A DNA stretch of 64,000 nucleotides, taken from positions 62,001 to 126,000 of the forward strand of contig JAISIR010000020.1 of the NCBI GenBank assembly GCA_031261985.1. Direction: 5' to 3'. The notes under the pieces are model-generated. The model searched no databases and had not been told where the DNA came from. It worked only from the letters and a program-made list of their open reading frames with translations. Positions 26,071 through 34,926 of the stretch are shown in pieces; position 1 is the stretch's first letter, and each line of letters starts with the position of its first letter. Source of the DNA: Clostridiales bacterium. Its GTDB lineage: Bacteria; Bacillota; Clostridia; Monoglobales; WRBX01. The position numbers were made by a program, and so were the translations under genes.

Positions 26071-27477
26071 ATGAACAAATACAAAAAATTAGTAGCAAAC
26101 ACCGCGATATTTGGGATATCCACATTTAGCTCTAAAGTGTTGGTTTTTTTACTGATGCCGTTATACACCAGCGTTTTATCGCAAGGTGAATATGGTGTAA
26201 TTGGGTTGATGGTGCAGGCAGGCAACTTAATTATACCGTTTGTAACTCTTGGTGTTATCAATGCAATTATAAGGTTTGGGTTGGATGCTCGCGAGGATAA
26301 AGACAATGTTTTTTCGACCGCGATATACACAACAACGATATGTTTTGCTATTTTTTGCTTGACTCTGCCTGTGTGGCGACACATTAGCGCGCCACCGTTT
26401 GGGTACATATCGCCTTATATTGTGTACGTTTACATATTTGTGTTTACTTCCGCTATGCGCTCTATTTGTGCGCAATTTGTGCGTTCTAAGCAACATATTA
26501 AGCTATACGCAATAGATGGAATAATATCTACTATTACAACCATTGCGTTTACAGTTTGGTTTTTAGTTGGACTTAAAATGGGGATAGTGGGGTATGTGTT
26601 GGCGATAATTTGCTCGGATGCTTGCTCGGTTATATTCCTATTTATTGCGGCAAAACTGCATAAAAACCTAACGTTAAATTTAGATATTAAAGCCTCGAAA
26701 CAAATGATTTTATATGCTATCCCGTTAATTTCTACAACCGTTTGTTGGTGGATAACGACGGCTTCGGACCATTTTATGGTGGCAGGGTTTTGCGGCGATG
26801 CAATGAATGGGTTATACGAGGTATCGTATAAAGTGCCAACGGTGATAATTTTAATCTCAGGCATATTTATGGACGCGTGGCAGGTATCGGCAGTGACGGA
26901 AGAAGAGGAAACACCAGACTTTTTTACCAAAGTGTTTGGAGTATATCAAACGGTAATATTCATTGGTGCGGCGTTATTAATAGCTTTTGCAAAATTGGCG
27001 ACTAAAATTTTGGTATCGGATGCGTTTTACCCAGCGTGGCAATTTATGCCATTGTTGATATGCGCCACGGTATTCTCGTGCATGCTCACCTTTTTTGGGA
27101 CGATATATATGCTTAAAAAGCGGAGCGTTGCATCGATGGTTACCATGGTAATAGGTGCGGCGGCGAATGTAATTTTAAACCTAATTTTGATACCAAAGTG
27201 GGGGGCAAATGGCGCGGCTTTGGCAACGTTTATCAGCTATTTTATAATTTTTGCAATGCGCGCGTTTGACACAAAACGTTTGCTTAAATTTAAGTGGAGC
27301 CTGACCAAAATTTTAGTTAATACTTGTATTTTAGTTTTGCAAACTGTTATAATGATACTTGAGTTGAAAAATTGGATGATATATGAGGCGATATGTGTCT
27401 TGGCGATGATTCTGTTGAATTTCAAAAATTTACTAGGCATTAAAAACATTTTAAAGTTAAAACTACCTAGTAGGTGA
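26071..27477 (+). CDS. Polysaccharide flippase (MOP/Wzx family)
   Basis: 468 aa with 12-14 hydrophobic segments. The N-terminus NTAIFGISTFSSKVLVFLLMPLYTSVLSQGEYG is typical of oligosaccharide flippases of the MOP superfamily, which move lipid-linked sugars to the outer face. ITTASDHFMVAGFCG and TYMLKKRS-like loops also fit. No glycosyltransferase cluster is adjacent, so the substrate is open. The RBS is weak (AAGTGAG). A VanW-type lipoprotein gene follows after 7 bases. Confidence 0.88.
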   Translation: MNKYKKLVANTAIFGISTFSSKVLVFLLMPLYTSVLSQGEYGVIGLMVQAGNLIIPFVTLGVINAIIRFGLDAREDKDNVFSTAIYTTTICFAIFCLTLPVWRHISAPPFGYISPYIVYVYIFVFTSAMRSICAQFVRSKQHIKLYAIDGIISTITTIAFTVWFLVGLKMGIVGYVLAIICSDACSVIFLFIAAKLHKNLTLNLDIKASKQMILYAIPLISTTVCWWITTASDHFMVAGFCGDAMNGLYEVSYKVPTVIILISGIFMDAWQVSAVTEEEETPDFFTKVFGVYQTVIFIGAALLIAFAKLATKILVSDAFYPAWQFMPLLICATVFSCMLTFFGTIYMLKKRSVASMVTMVIGAAANVILNLILIPKWGANGAALATFISYFIIFAMRAFDTKRLLKFKWSLTKILVNTCILVLQTVIMILELKNWMIYEAICVLAMILLNFKNLLGIKNILKLKLPSR

Positions 27478-27484
27478 TTTTAAA

Positions 27485-28129
27485 ATGAATGCGAAAATAA
27501 ACAGAGTTATTAGTGCATGCTTAATTTTGGGTATATATTTGGGAGTATCGGGTTGTGGCGCGGCTGTTGGCGAGCAAAATAATGTGCAAAACCCTAGCCC
27601 TTTAGATGGTAACATAGGCGATAGCGGCAAGGTTGACGATTCGGGTGCGAGTGGTGAGGCTAACAAAGGTGAACAGTTCGAGAAAATTGGGACATGTAAC
27701 ACGCAATTGGTCGATAAACAAGCGAATCGTGTTAGTAATGTAAAATTATGTATAGAGAGTATAAACGGTAAGATTTTGCAGGCGGGTGAGGAGTTCTCGT
27801 TTAACGACACAGTTGGCGAGCGCACGACAGCGCGTGGGTATAAAGAGGCTTATATATTTGTTGGTAAAGAGAAAGAACAGGGCTTAGGCGGCGGGATTTG
27901 CCAAGTTTCGACTACTATGTATCAATCGGCGTTGAGTGCTAATTTAGAGGTGACTGAGCGGCATCAACACCCTGATGAGGTTACTTATATCGAGTTAGGG
28001 AAGGATGCGACTGTTGCGTATGGCAAGCAAGATTTTAAGTTCAAGAATACTCTGGATAAGCCTATAAAAATTGCAGCGTTTGAAGACGGTGGGTCTGTTC
28101 AAGTAGATATATACAAAGTTAACTACTAA
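27485..28129 (+). CDS. VanW-domain lipoprotein
   Basis: 214 aa. The lipoprotein signal ends LGVSGC (Cys about residue 24), followed by a Ser/Gly/Asp-rich linker to about residue 65. The VanW domain follows, with EFSFNDTVGERTTARGYKEA, GLGGGICQVSTTMYQSAL, ERHQHPDEVTYIELGKDATV and FKNTLDKPIKIAA. VanW proteins are widespread cell-surface proteins in Firmicutes of unclear function; this is not evidence for vancomycin resistance. TAGGTGA precedes the ATG. It is probably co-transcribed with the flippase. Confidence 0.9.
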   Translation: MNAKINRVISACLILGIYLGVSGCGAAVGEQNNVQNPSPLDGNIGDSGKVDDSGASGEANKGEQFEKIGTCNTQLVDKQANRVSNVKLCIESINGKILQAGEEFSFNDTVGERTTARGYKEAYIFVGKEKEQGLGGGICQVSTTMYQSALSANLEVTERHQHPDEVTYIELGKDATVAYGKQDFKFKNTLDKPIKIAAFEDGGSVQVDIYKVNY

Positions 28130-28138
28130 TAGGGTAAA

Positions 28139-28298
28139 GCACCTCTAAAATTTGCTAAAACGCAAATTTAAAATTATATGTTTAATTTGTAAAATCTTTT
28201 TTACTAATGAAAAATTTGCTTTGCTCCAATGTCGGCTTGCTGTATAAAAATACTATCTGCGCCTCCATTGAAGCAATTTAGCTAAATTTTATAGGTGC
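28139..28298. repeat. 160-base element with 22-base inverted ends
   Basis: The left arm 28139-28159 (GCACCTCTAAAATTTGC...) and the right arm 28277-28298 are complementary with one mismatch and one single-base bulge. Inside lie nested complementary pairs (TTGCTT/AAGCAA and CAATG/CATTG). This is compatible with a miniature transposable element or a long structured RNA. It fills the vanW-pgi gap. Confidence 0.55.
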
Positions 28299-28354
28299 TA
28301 AGTTTAAGTTAACTAAAACGCAATAAAATATAGAAAAAGGGAGAAATTTGTGAA

Positions 28355-29626
28355 ATGATTAAGTTTAGCTATGAGGAATCGGGGATTAAGGATTTATCTA
28401 TATTACAAAGTGAGATAGAGGCGGCGCACAATGCGTTACATAACAAGACAGGCGCTGGGCATGAGTACACGGGCTGGCTTGATTTGCCTGAGAATTACGA
28501 TAAATCTGAGTTTGACGAGATTATAACGACGGCTAAGGATATTCGTAATAAGTGTGACTGTTTTTTAGTTGTAGGCATTGGCGGGAGTTACCTAGGGGCG
28601 AGGGCGGCGCTTGAGTTTATCAAGGGTGGATTACATAACTTTGATAATAAGCCTAATGTGTTTTTTATTGGTAACTCGATTTCGCCGATGAGTTTGAGGC
28701 AATTGATTGACATAATTAAGCATAAAGATATATGTGTTAATATAATTTCTAAGAGTGGGACGACGCTAGAGCCTGCGCTTGCGTTTAGGGTTATAAAGGA
28801 TTTAATGCAACATAAGTATGGCGATGAGGCTTCTAAACGTATATATGCCACGACTGACCGAAATAAAGGTGCGCTATTGCAAACGGCGCGAGAGAATGGG
28901 TACAAAACCTTTGTTGTGCCAGATGATATTGGTGGCAGGTTTAGTGTTTTAACCGCGGTGGGGTTATTGCCGTTGGCGGTGGCAGGCTTAGACATAAAGG
29001 CGTTGATGAATGGCGCGGCGAGTGCTAGGCGTGAATATAGCAGCTGCGGGATAGAGAATCCGTGTTATCAATATGCAATTGTGCGTAATTTATTGCTGCG
29101 GGCTGGTAAGAACACCGAAATTTTGGCTAATTACGAGCCGAGGCTGCATTATTTAGCCGAGTGGTGGAAGCAATTGTTTGGCGAGAGCGAGGGTAAGCAA
29201 CACAAGGGGATTTACCCTGCATCGGTGGATTTTACAACGGATTTGCATTCGTTAGGGCAATATATTCAAGACGGTCAGCGTGAGATGTTTGAAACGGTGA
29301 TAAATATCGAGCAGGTCGATAGCGATGTTGTAATTCGTCCTAGTGATTGCAACGACGGGCTTAATTTTTTAGAGGGAAAGACGATGCATTGGGTTAACGA
29401 AATGGCGAGGATAGGCACGAAAAACGCGCATGTAGCGGGCGGGGTGCCTAATAACTTAATAACTATCGATAAATTAGACGAGAATTCGCTTGGTGAGTTA
29501 TTTTATTTCTTTATGAAGGCGTGCGCGATATCGGGATATTTACTAGGCGTGAATCCGTTTGACCAACCAGGAGTAGAAAAGTACAAAAAAGAGATGAATA
29601 GCTTGATGGTAGGCGGCGAGAAGTAG
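28355..29626 (+). CDS. pgi: Glucose-6-phosphate isomerase
   Basis: Interconverts glucose 6-phosphate and fructose 6-phosphate. The sugar-isomerase folds are marked by VVGIGGSYLGARAALEF, NIISKSGTTLEPALAFR, the Pgi signature DIGGRFSVLTAVGLLP, and GKQHKGIYPASVDFTTDLHSLGQ. At 423 aa it is of the shorter Firmicutes type (about 420-450). AAAGGGAG lies upstream. Confidence 0.96.
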   Translation: MIKFSYEESGIKDLSILQSEIEAAHNALHNKTGAGHEYTGWLDLPENYDKSEFDEIITTAKDIRNKCDCFLVVGIGGSYLGARAALEFIKGGLHNFDNKPNVFFIGNSISPMSLRQLIDIIKHKDICVNIISKSGTTLEPALAFRVIKDLMQHKYGDEASKRIYATTDRNKGALLQTARENGYKTFVVPDDIGGRFSVLTAVGLLPLAVAGLDIKALMNGAASARREYSSCGIENPCYQYAIVRNLLLRAGKNTEILANYEPRLHYLAEWWKQLFGESEGKQHKGIYPASVDFTTDLHSLGQYIQDGQREMFETVINIEQVDSDVVIRPSDCNDGLNFLEGKTMHWVNEMARIGTKNAHVAGGVPNNLITIDKLDENSLGELFYFFMKACAISGYLLGVNPFDQPGVEKYKKEMNSLMVGGEK

Positions 29627-29674
29627 TAATTTAGTTTACATAATTTGCGTTTTAGGCGCGAGGAGGATAAAGTT

Positions 29675-30496
29675 ATGAGTGAGTTTGAAAAAAGAGATGC
29701 TGAAAAGAATTCTACTGAAAGCAATTTGATTGAAGAGAATTCTATTAAAAACACTTCTACTAAAAGCAATTTGAACTTTTGGAAGTGGCTTGTTTTAGCT
29801 ATTTTGATTGTAGCTAGTGTGTTGTGTGTGCTTGCGTTTTGGAGCGGCGATAGTTATATAAAAGATAAAGGCGAGAGTGTTAAACAATTGGGAGAGGTTT
29901 CTGGTATAAGCGGCGCAAAATCGGCGGGGCAATTTGATGATTATGTGCATATCGAGTGGAATGGTGCGAACTATTACTTTTATGGCGAGAAAGCCGATAA
30001 GTTAAAGGGCGAGGTAATTGGTGATGTCGACGGTGATAAATTGTACGCGGTAGAGGGAATGTCGACAGCTGAGTGGGTGGTAATGGATAAAGGGCATTTT
30101 GATTCGGCTTCAATTTTTACCACTTTAGATGTCGAACGTGTTCCGAAAGAAATGTGGCAATATGCTAAAGATAAAGTGACGATGAAGATGTCTGAAACCG
30201 AGTACCCTGTGGGTGTGCAAACGTTGGGATATACTATAATTAATCACACAGGTGGCGATGGCGACATTACGCTGATTCCGAGGCTGGAGAAGTTTGATGG
30301 TGGTGCGTTTGCCGAGGTTAAGATGAGTGATGAAGTTGGGTTTTGTGGCACCCCCGATAGGTTGGCGGAAAAATGGAGCGGCGAGGTGCCGACGAGTTAT
30401 TGGGGCGAGCTTGGTGAGGGTAGGTATCGGCTGAGCTTTATGCAGGGGGAGAGTAGGGTATCGGCGCAATTTAATTTATATAATTATAGTGAGTAG
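29675..30496 (+). CDS. Membrane-anchored protein with Ig-like C-terminal domain
   Basis: 273 aa from ATG 29675, which has GAGGAGG at 29660-29666; an in-frame start at 29645 lacks an RBS. The N-terminus is Ser/Asn/Glu-rich and cytoplasmic, then one membrane segment (WKWLVLAILIVASVLCVLAFW, about residues 36-56). The outside half resembles the Ig-like domain found in many Firmicutes lipoproteins: VTMKMSETEYPVGVQTLGYTI, then IINHTGGDG, then RYRLSF. The function is unknown. It is 48 bases downstream of pgi and may share its transcript. Confidence 0.75.
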   Translation: MSEFEKRDAEKNSTESNLIEENSIKNTSTKSNLNFWKWLVLAILIVASVLCVLAFWSGDSYIKDKGESVKQLGEVSGISGAKSAGQFDDYVHIEWNGANYYFYGEKADKLKGEVIGDVDGDKLYAVEGMSTAEWVVMDKGHFDSASIFTTLDVERVPKEMWQYAKDKVTMKMSETEYPVGVQTLGYTIINHTGGDGDITLIPRLEKFDGGAFAEVKMSDEVGFCGTPDRLAEKWSGEVPTSYWGELGEGRYRLSFMQGESRVSAQFNLYNYSE

Positions 30497-30520
30497 AAAA
30501 AGCAAATGATGAATAAAAGC

Positions 30521-30555
30521 AATGAACATTGAACAATGAAAGATGAACAATGAAC
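30521..30555. repeat. Heptanucleotide tandem repeat (aatgaac)5
   Basis: There are five contiguous 7-base units: two exact AATGAAC and three one-base variants. They lie in the gap between convergent genes. A single further unit occurs near 32568. Confidence 0.75.
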
Positions 30556-30620
30556 AGTTATGGTGATAAATTTTCGTTGCACTCAAATTTATAAATGTAT
30601 AAAATCTTTCATAAACATTA

Positions 30621-30655
30621 AAAAAATAGCGTTGGGTGAAGACGCTATTTTTTAT
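30621..30655. terminator. Bidirectional terminator between convergent genes
   Basis: AAAAAATAGCGT and ACGCTATTTTTT form a near-perfect stem with a 9-base loop. It serves the + strand gene ending at 30496 and the NlpC/P60 gene ending at 30676. Confidence 0.9.
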
Positions 30656-30675
30656 AATCTTTTTTGTTTTGAAAT

Positions 30676-31335
30676 TTAGTAAATTAAGCGTTTTGCGCCA
30701 ACATAACGTTTAGCGTAATAATTCTCGCTTAATTGGCTATATCCTAAGGGCTTGCCAGGGCTTTTAGCGTGGATAAATGTATTATCGCCCACATATATAC
30801 CTACATGAGATATATTAGATGTAGAACTGCCAAAGAATACTAGGTCGCCCGGTTGTAAATCTTCACGATTAACGCTTATACCATTAGAATATTGGGCTTG
30901 CGCCGTTCTGTTTATGGAAACATTAAGACCAGCGTAAACATATTTAGTGAAACCGGAACAATCGAACCCATTAGGACTCATTCCGCCATAAACGTAGGGT
31001 ACGCCAACAAATTGTTTAGCGTAAGATATAACTTGGTTGCCAGTTTGGTCTTTAATATCCTCGCGGATTTTTATGTACCTAGATGCAACATAGCCTTCTG
31101 TTCCTGTTATGACATCGCGAACCATAGACCATTCATCGCCAGGTGTTACAATATCGACGATGCTACCTTGTGGAATGGCAGTGATAATGTTGTAATCCAT
31201 TCCGCCACCGGTTCGTACGTTAAGTCCCCCATTTGCTATAACTTCGGCGAAACTAGATGCGTCAGCGGTTATTGGAGCAACCACTAAACCTATAATAAGA
31301 GCCGAGCCGATAGCAATCTTTTGTAAAAACTTCAT
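30676..31335 (-). CDS. Secreted SH3-NlpC/P60 peptidoglycan hydrolase
   Basis: 219 aa. A signal peptide covers residues 1-27 (cleavage near ADA-SS). A bacterial SH3 domain at about 30-90 (GLNVRTGGGMDYNIITAIPQGS) targets the wall. The NlpC/P60 endopeptidase domain at about 100-219 has catalytic Cys126 (DCSGFTKY), His177 (SHVGIYVG) and His189 (FIHA). It probably cuts gamma-D-Glu-diamino acid bonds. The gene is monocistronic, with a leader of about 370 bases (31336-31708) that is unusually structured. AAGGAG lies 12 bases before the ATG. Confidence 0.95.
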   Translation of the reverse strand: MKFLQKIAIGSALIIGLVVAPITADASSFAEVIANGGLNVRTGGGMDYNIITAIPQGSIVDIVTPGDEWSMVRDVITGTEGYVASRYIKIREDIKDQTGNQVISYAKQFVGVPYVYGGMSPNGFDCSGFTKYVYAGLNVSINRTAQAQYSNGISVNREDLQPGDLVFFGSSTSNISHVGIYVGDNTFIHAKSPGKPLGYSQLSENYYAKRYVGAKRLIY

Positions 31336-31490
31336 TTTGCAAAAACATCTCCTTATTTTATTTTTGCAAGCTTACAAGTGAAAAATCGAGTTAATACAAT
31401 TTTTATTGATGAGTTAAATTAATGTGATGACTTAAAAATTGTACGCTTGCATTTTATGCTGGGGAGTTTGTCTTGGCATATAAAAACATT

Positions 31491-31535
31491 TTAGCAATTT
31501 AATTGTATTTTAATTTTTGGATAAATTTTTTGCAA
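31491..31535 (-). CDS. Possible 14-residue leader peptide in the NlpC/P60 leader
   Basis: A TTG start with AAGGAGG 5 bases upstream (31541-31547) opens a 14-codon frame (MQKIYPKIKIQLNC) ending TAA. A 9-base pair of arms (31494-31502 and 31556-31564) encloses the SD and most of the frame. The strong SD is the only positive evidence; the frame is too short to judge by composition. Confidence 0.3.
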   Translation of the reverse strand: MQKIYPKIKIQLNC

Positions 31536-31574
31536 TTCGACCTCCTTAAAATAATTTAAATTGCCAACATACCA

Positions 31575-31708
31575 TTATTAGGGTAAAGCAATGTTACCCA
31601 AACAACAAACTTGGTAACCTTTTCATTCAATAAGCGACATAAATGTTAAAAACATTCAAGGTTACCGCATAATTAGGCAGGAATTTTCACCCAAAAAACC
31701 TTGCCTAT
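31575..31708 (-). ncRNA. Structured 5' leader with alternative pairings (unassigned)
   Basis: In transcript order the arms are: TAGGCA/TGCCTA (31707-31702 and 31679-31674); segment A GGTAACCTT (31666-31658); segment B AAGGTTACC (31621-31613); segment C GGGTAAC (31599-31593); segment D TTTACCC (31587-31581). A pairs with B over 9 bases, C with D, and B alternatively with C over GTTACC/GGTAAC. It begins at the predicted transcription start. I could not fit it to the c-di-AMP (ydaO) consensus, which lacks these blocks. Confidence 0.55.
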
Positions 31709-31714
31709 TTCCAT

Positions 31715-31743
31715 ATTATAACCTTTTTGTAAAAGAATGTCAA
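31715..31743 (-). promoter_or_regulatory. Promoter of the NlpC/P60 gene
   Basis: On the minus strand consensus TTGACA (31743-31738), 17 bases and TATAAT (31720-31715). The start is predicted at about 31708. Confidence 0.88.
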
Positions 31744-31800
31744 GGATTGGGTGACATAAATTTAACGATGAATGACAAAGAAAAATGATAAGTTGACGTA

Positions 31801-31830
31801 AAAAACTTTTAGCTTATGCTAAAAGTTTTT
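31801..31830. terminator. Terminator after nrdG
   Basis: AAAAACTTTTAGC and GCTAAAAGTTTTT are perfectly complementary with a 4-base loop. The hairpin lies 9 bases past the nrdG stop. Confidence 0.9.
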
Positions 31831-31838
31831 AATGAATT

Positions 31839-32546
31839 TTACCCCACGCCGCGGAGGATTGCGACGCCGAATTTATGCTGAATATGCTCGAAGGCTTGTT
31901 TTAAGGTTTCCTTAGAATGAGGCGGAACCTCTAGCCTATCGTCTTTGTAAAAGCCTAGGTTTTGTGGAAGATTATATTGCTGCAGGGCATATCGTTTGGC
32001 ACCTTTTATCCATTCGCACAGCTCGATTATATCGTCGATAGTTAAAACTGGAGCAAAAGTGGTTCTAAACTCGTAGTCTAGACCGCTTGCTTTAATAACC
32101 TCAATACTTTGCTCGATATCGTCTAAATTGATATTCTTATCAACAAGCTCGGCGTATCGGTTTTTAGGAGCTTTAATATCCATGGCAATGTAATCGACCA
32201 AACCATTTTTGATTAAACCGATTAATAAATCGGGCTTAGTTCCGTTTGTATCTAGCTTAATGGGTAGTTCGGTTTCGTGCTTAACCTCTGCCATAAAGTC
32301 TTTTAAATCGGGCTGCAAGGTAGGTTCGCCGCCGCTTATAACCACGCCATCGATGAAGCCTTTTTTGCGCTGAAGGCTTTTGATTAAGAAAGATGGGCTG
32401 TACACAATGTTGCTTTTAGCAGGGGTTAGTATATGGCGGTTGTGGCAATAGTAACAATTAAAATTGCAGCCGCCAGTGAAGATAACCATGGATACTTTGC
32501 CTGGAAAATCTATGAATGAATTGTTTTGCACGCCGACAATTTGCAT
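31839..32546 (-). CDS. nrdG: Anaerobic ribonucleotide reductase activating protein
   Basis: A radical SAM enzyme that installs the glycyl radical on NrdD. The motif CNFNCYYCHNRH (CxxxCxxC) is at about residues 26-37, with GVVISGGEPTLQPDL and KLDTNGTKPDLL following. I use ATG 32546, which has GAGGAG 8 bases upstream; a start 30 bases earlier has no RBS. 235 aa is long for classical NrdG (about 155-170) and fits the NrdG2-type subfamily that many anaerobes have next to nrdD. Confidence 0.93.
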   Translation of the reverse strand: MQIVGVQNNSFIDFPGKVSMVIFTGGCNFNCYYCHNRHILTPAKSNIVYSPSFLIKSLQRKKGFIDGVVISGGEPTLQPDLKDFMAEVKHETELPIKLDTNGTKPDLLIGLIKNGLVDYIAMDIKAPKNRYAELVDKNINLDDIEQSIEVIKASGLDYEFRTTFAPVLTIDDIIELCEWIKGAKRYALQQYNLPQNLGFYKDDRLEVPPHSKETLKQAFEHIQHKFGVAILRGVG

Positions 32547-32584
32547 GGGAAAAACTCCTCTTCTAACAATGAACAAATAATGTA

Positions 32585-32647
32585 AACATTTTGTTTCGCA
32601 AAATGTTGATTTGATAAAAGAGGCAATGACACCTATGCATCATTGCC
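32585..32647 (-). promoter_or_regulatory. Two hairpins in the nrdD-nrdG gap
   Basis: GGCAATG/CATTGCC (32622-32628 and 32641-32647), followed on the minus strand by TCTTTTAT, and AACATTTT/AAAATGTT (32585-32592 and 32600-32607). They could cause partial termination or protect mRNA ends, lowering nrdG relative to nrdD. Confidence 0.5.
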
Positions 32648-32683
32648 ATTTTATAACGTACTTTTAGTTTACTAAAGTGAGCC

Positions 32684-34855
32684 TTAAGCTGTAGCTTCGA
32701 TGTCATCGTTTTGCTCGGGCTCGGGAGAAGTTGGAGTAGGGCAAGCGGTTGCGCCAATGTTAGAGCCTGGCATAACGAATAATTTTCTATCCTGATACTC
32801 ACGTTTTTTACCATCGTTAAAGTTTTTAACAGGGCGTAAGTATCCAACAACACGCGTCCACACTTCGGTCTCGGCACCACAATCGGGGCATGTCCAATGC
32901 TCGCCTGCGATGTAACCGTGGCTATTGCACACGCTAAATGTAGGAGTAATAGAGATATAAGGCATTTTAAACTTATTAAATGAGTTACGGATAAGTGATT
33001 TTAGTGCGCCGATATCTTCTATGCGCTCGCCAAGATATAAATGTTGAACAGTGCCGCCGGTGTAAAGGCTTTGAAGCTCGTCTTGAAGGTTCATGCACTC
33101 GAAAATATCGTTGGTGAACTCGACAGGAAGCTGAGTAGAGTTGGTGTAGTAAGGTACATCTTCGGTGCCAGCGGTAATGATATCGGGGTATTTCTTTTTA
33201 TCAGCCAAAGCCATGCGGTAAGCGGTGCCTTCGGCAGGAGTAGCCTCTAGGTTGTACATATTGCCAGTTTCGTTTTGAATCTCTATCATTAAGCCGCGCA
33301 AGTAGTTCATAATTTCGATAGAAGTTGCCTGACCTTCTGGTGTAGTGATATCTTTACCCATAAAGTTAAGCAGAGCCTCGTTCATTCCTAAAATGCCGAT
33401 AGTGTTAAAGTGGTTAGACCAATAGCTGCCTGTGCGCGCTTTAACTCCGCGAAGGAAGTGAGCGCAATATGGATACAAACCTTGCTCGGTTTGAGATTCG
33501 ATAATTTTACGCTTGATTTCTAGTGAAGTTTTACCAATGTGTACCAAACGCCATAGGCGAGCTTTAAACTCGTCAAGAGATTTTGATTGATAGCCCACGC
33601 GAGGTAGGTTAATGGTAAACACGCCGATAGAGCCAGTTAGAGGGTTGCTGCCAAATAATCCACCGCCACGTTTTTTAAGCTCGGTTGTATCTAGGCGAAG
33701 GCGGCAGCACATAGAAACCGCATCTTCGGGAGATAAATCAGAGTTTACATAATTTGCAAAGTAAGGAATGCCATATTTAGCGGTCATTTCCATAATGCTA
33801 TCTACAACAGGGTTGTCCCAATCGAAATCCTTAGTTATATTAATGGTAGGGATAGGGAATGTGAACACGCGGCCTTTAGAATCGCCCTCTAACATAACCT
33901 CGCAAAATGCTTTGTTGAACATGTCCATTTCGGGCTGGAAGTCGCCATAAGTTTCTTTTTGCATCTCACCGCCGATAACGACAGGCTCGTTTGCTAGGGT
34001 GCTAGGGACTTTGATATCTAAGGTTATGTTACTAAATGGGCATTGGAAGCCAACGCGCGTAGGAACATTTATATTAAATACAAATTCTTGGATACATTGT
34101 TTAACTTGGGTATAGTTTAAGCCGTCGTTGCGGATGAAAGGAGCGCAATAGGTATCGAACGAGCTCCAGGCTTGGGCGCCAGCGGTTTCACCTTGAGTAG
34201 TAAAAGTAGAGTTTACCACTTGACCTAAGAATGCACGCAAATGCCTAGCCGGAGCGGATTCTACCTTGCCATATGCACCACCAAAACCGTCGGTTAGAAG
34301 TTGCTTTAAATCCCACCCAGCGCAATATGGACCGAAGAAGCCTAAATCGTGGATATGAACATCGCCATCTTCGTGTGCTTGACGGATTTCGTCGGGGTAC
34401 ACCTCGTGCAACCAATACTTTTTAGTGAACATCTCGCGGACGTAGTTGTTTAAGCCATTGATAGATTTTTGAGTGTTTGCGTTCTCGTTAATCTGCCAGT
34501 CTTTATCGCCTAGATATCCAGTGAACATCTCGATTGTAGCGCCGATTAAAGCGTTCATCTCGCGTGCGCCCTTGCGTTTTTCACGATACAAAATATACGC
34601 TTTAGCGGTTTGTGCGTGACCGTTTTCGATTAACACTTTTTCGACAATATCTTGAAGAGACTCGATTGAAGGGGTATCGTTTTTATAGGTAAAGCTTGCG
34701 TTCTCGGCTACTTGGTTTGCTAAGCTAACAGCTAAGTCAAAATCTTGACCGCCAACAGCGGTTGCAGCCTTAAAAATAGCCCAAGTAATTTTTTCGATTT
34801 GAAACTTCTCAAGCGAACCGTCGCGCTTTTTAACTTGTTGAATTAAATTTGACAT
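32684..34855 (-). CDS. nrdD: Anaerobic ribonucleoside-triphosphate reductase NrdD
   Basis: A class III reductase that makes dNTPs without oxygen. An N-terminal ATP-cone covers residues 1-95 (VKKRDGSLEKFQIEKITWAI). The body contains GDVHIHDLGFFGPYCAGWDL. The C-terminus has the Zn site (VCNSHGYI, then CPDCG) and the glycyl radical region RVVGYLRPV. 723 aa is normal. AGAGGTC lies upstream of the ATG. The two NrdR-like boxes around the promoter indicate repression by NrdR-dATP. Its presence without an aerobic reductase nearby fits an anaerobe. Confidence 0.97.
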   Translation of the reverse strand: MSNLIQQVKKRDGSLEKFQIEKITWAIFKAATAVGGQDFDLAVSLANQVAENASFTYKNDTPSIESLQDIVEKVLIENGHAQTAKAYILYREKRKGAREMNALIGATIEMFTGYLGDKDWQINENANTQKSINGLNNYVREMFTKKYWLHEVYPDEIRQAHEDGDVHIHDLGFFGPYCAGWDLKQLLTDGFGGAYGKVESAPARHLRAFLGQVVNSTFTTQGETAGAQAWSSFDTYCAPFIRNDGLNYTQVKQCIQEFVFNINVPTRVGFQCPFSNITLDIKVPSTLANEPVVIGGEMQKETYGDFQPEMDMFNKAFCEVMLEGDSKGRVFTFPIPTINITKDFDWDNPVVDSIMEMTAKYGIPYFANYVNSDLSPEDAVSMCCRLRLDTTELKKRGGGLFGSNPLTGSIGVFTINLPRVGYQSKSLDEFKARLWRLVHIGKTSLEIKRKIIESQTEQGLYPYCAHFLRGVKARTGSYWSNHFNTIGILGMNEALLNFMGKDITTPEGQATSIEIMNYLRGLMIEIQNETGNMYNLEATPAEGTAYRMALADKKKYPDIITAGTEDVPYYTNSTQLPVEFTNDIFECMNLQDELQSLYTGGTVQHLYLGERIEDIGALKSLIRNSFNKFKMPYISITPTFSVCNSHGYIAGEHWTCPDCGAETEVWTRVVGYLRPVKNFNDGKKREYQDRKLFVMPGSNIGATACPTPTSPEPEQNDDIEATA

Positions 34856-34926
34856 TTTATATGACCTCTTTTCGATTGTAGATGGAAGTGCTTTTGCATT
34901 TATGTAGTAGTGCGAATAATTTAAAA

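Noticed and set aside
27485-28129. Vancomycin resistance gene
   Set aside because: A VanW domain alone is common in sensitive Firmicutes; no vanHAX or regulators are present.
31336-31708. c-di-AMP (ydaO) riboswitch upstream of the NlpC/P60 gene
   Set aside because: The gene type is right, and a GGGTGAA occurs, but the conserved 3' blocks (CCCG...GTCAGCTAACC) are missing and the block order does not fit. I left the leader unassigned.
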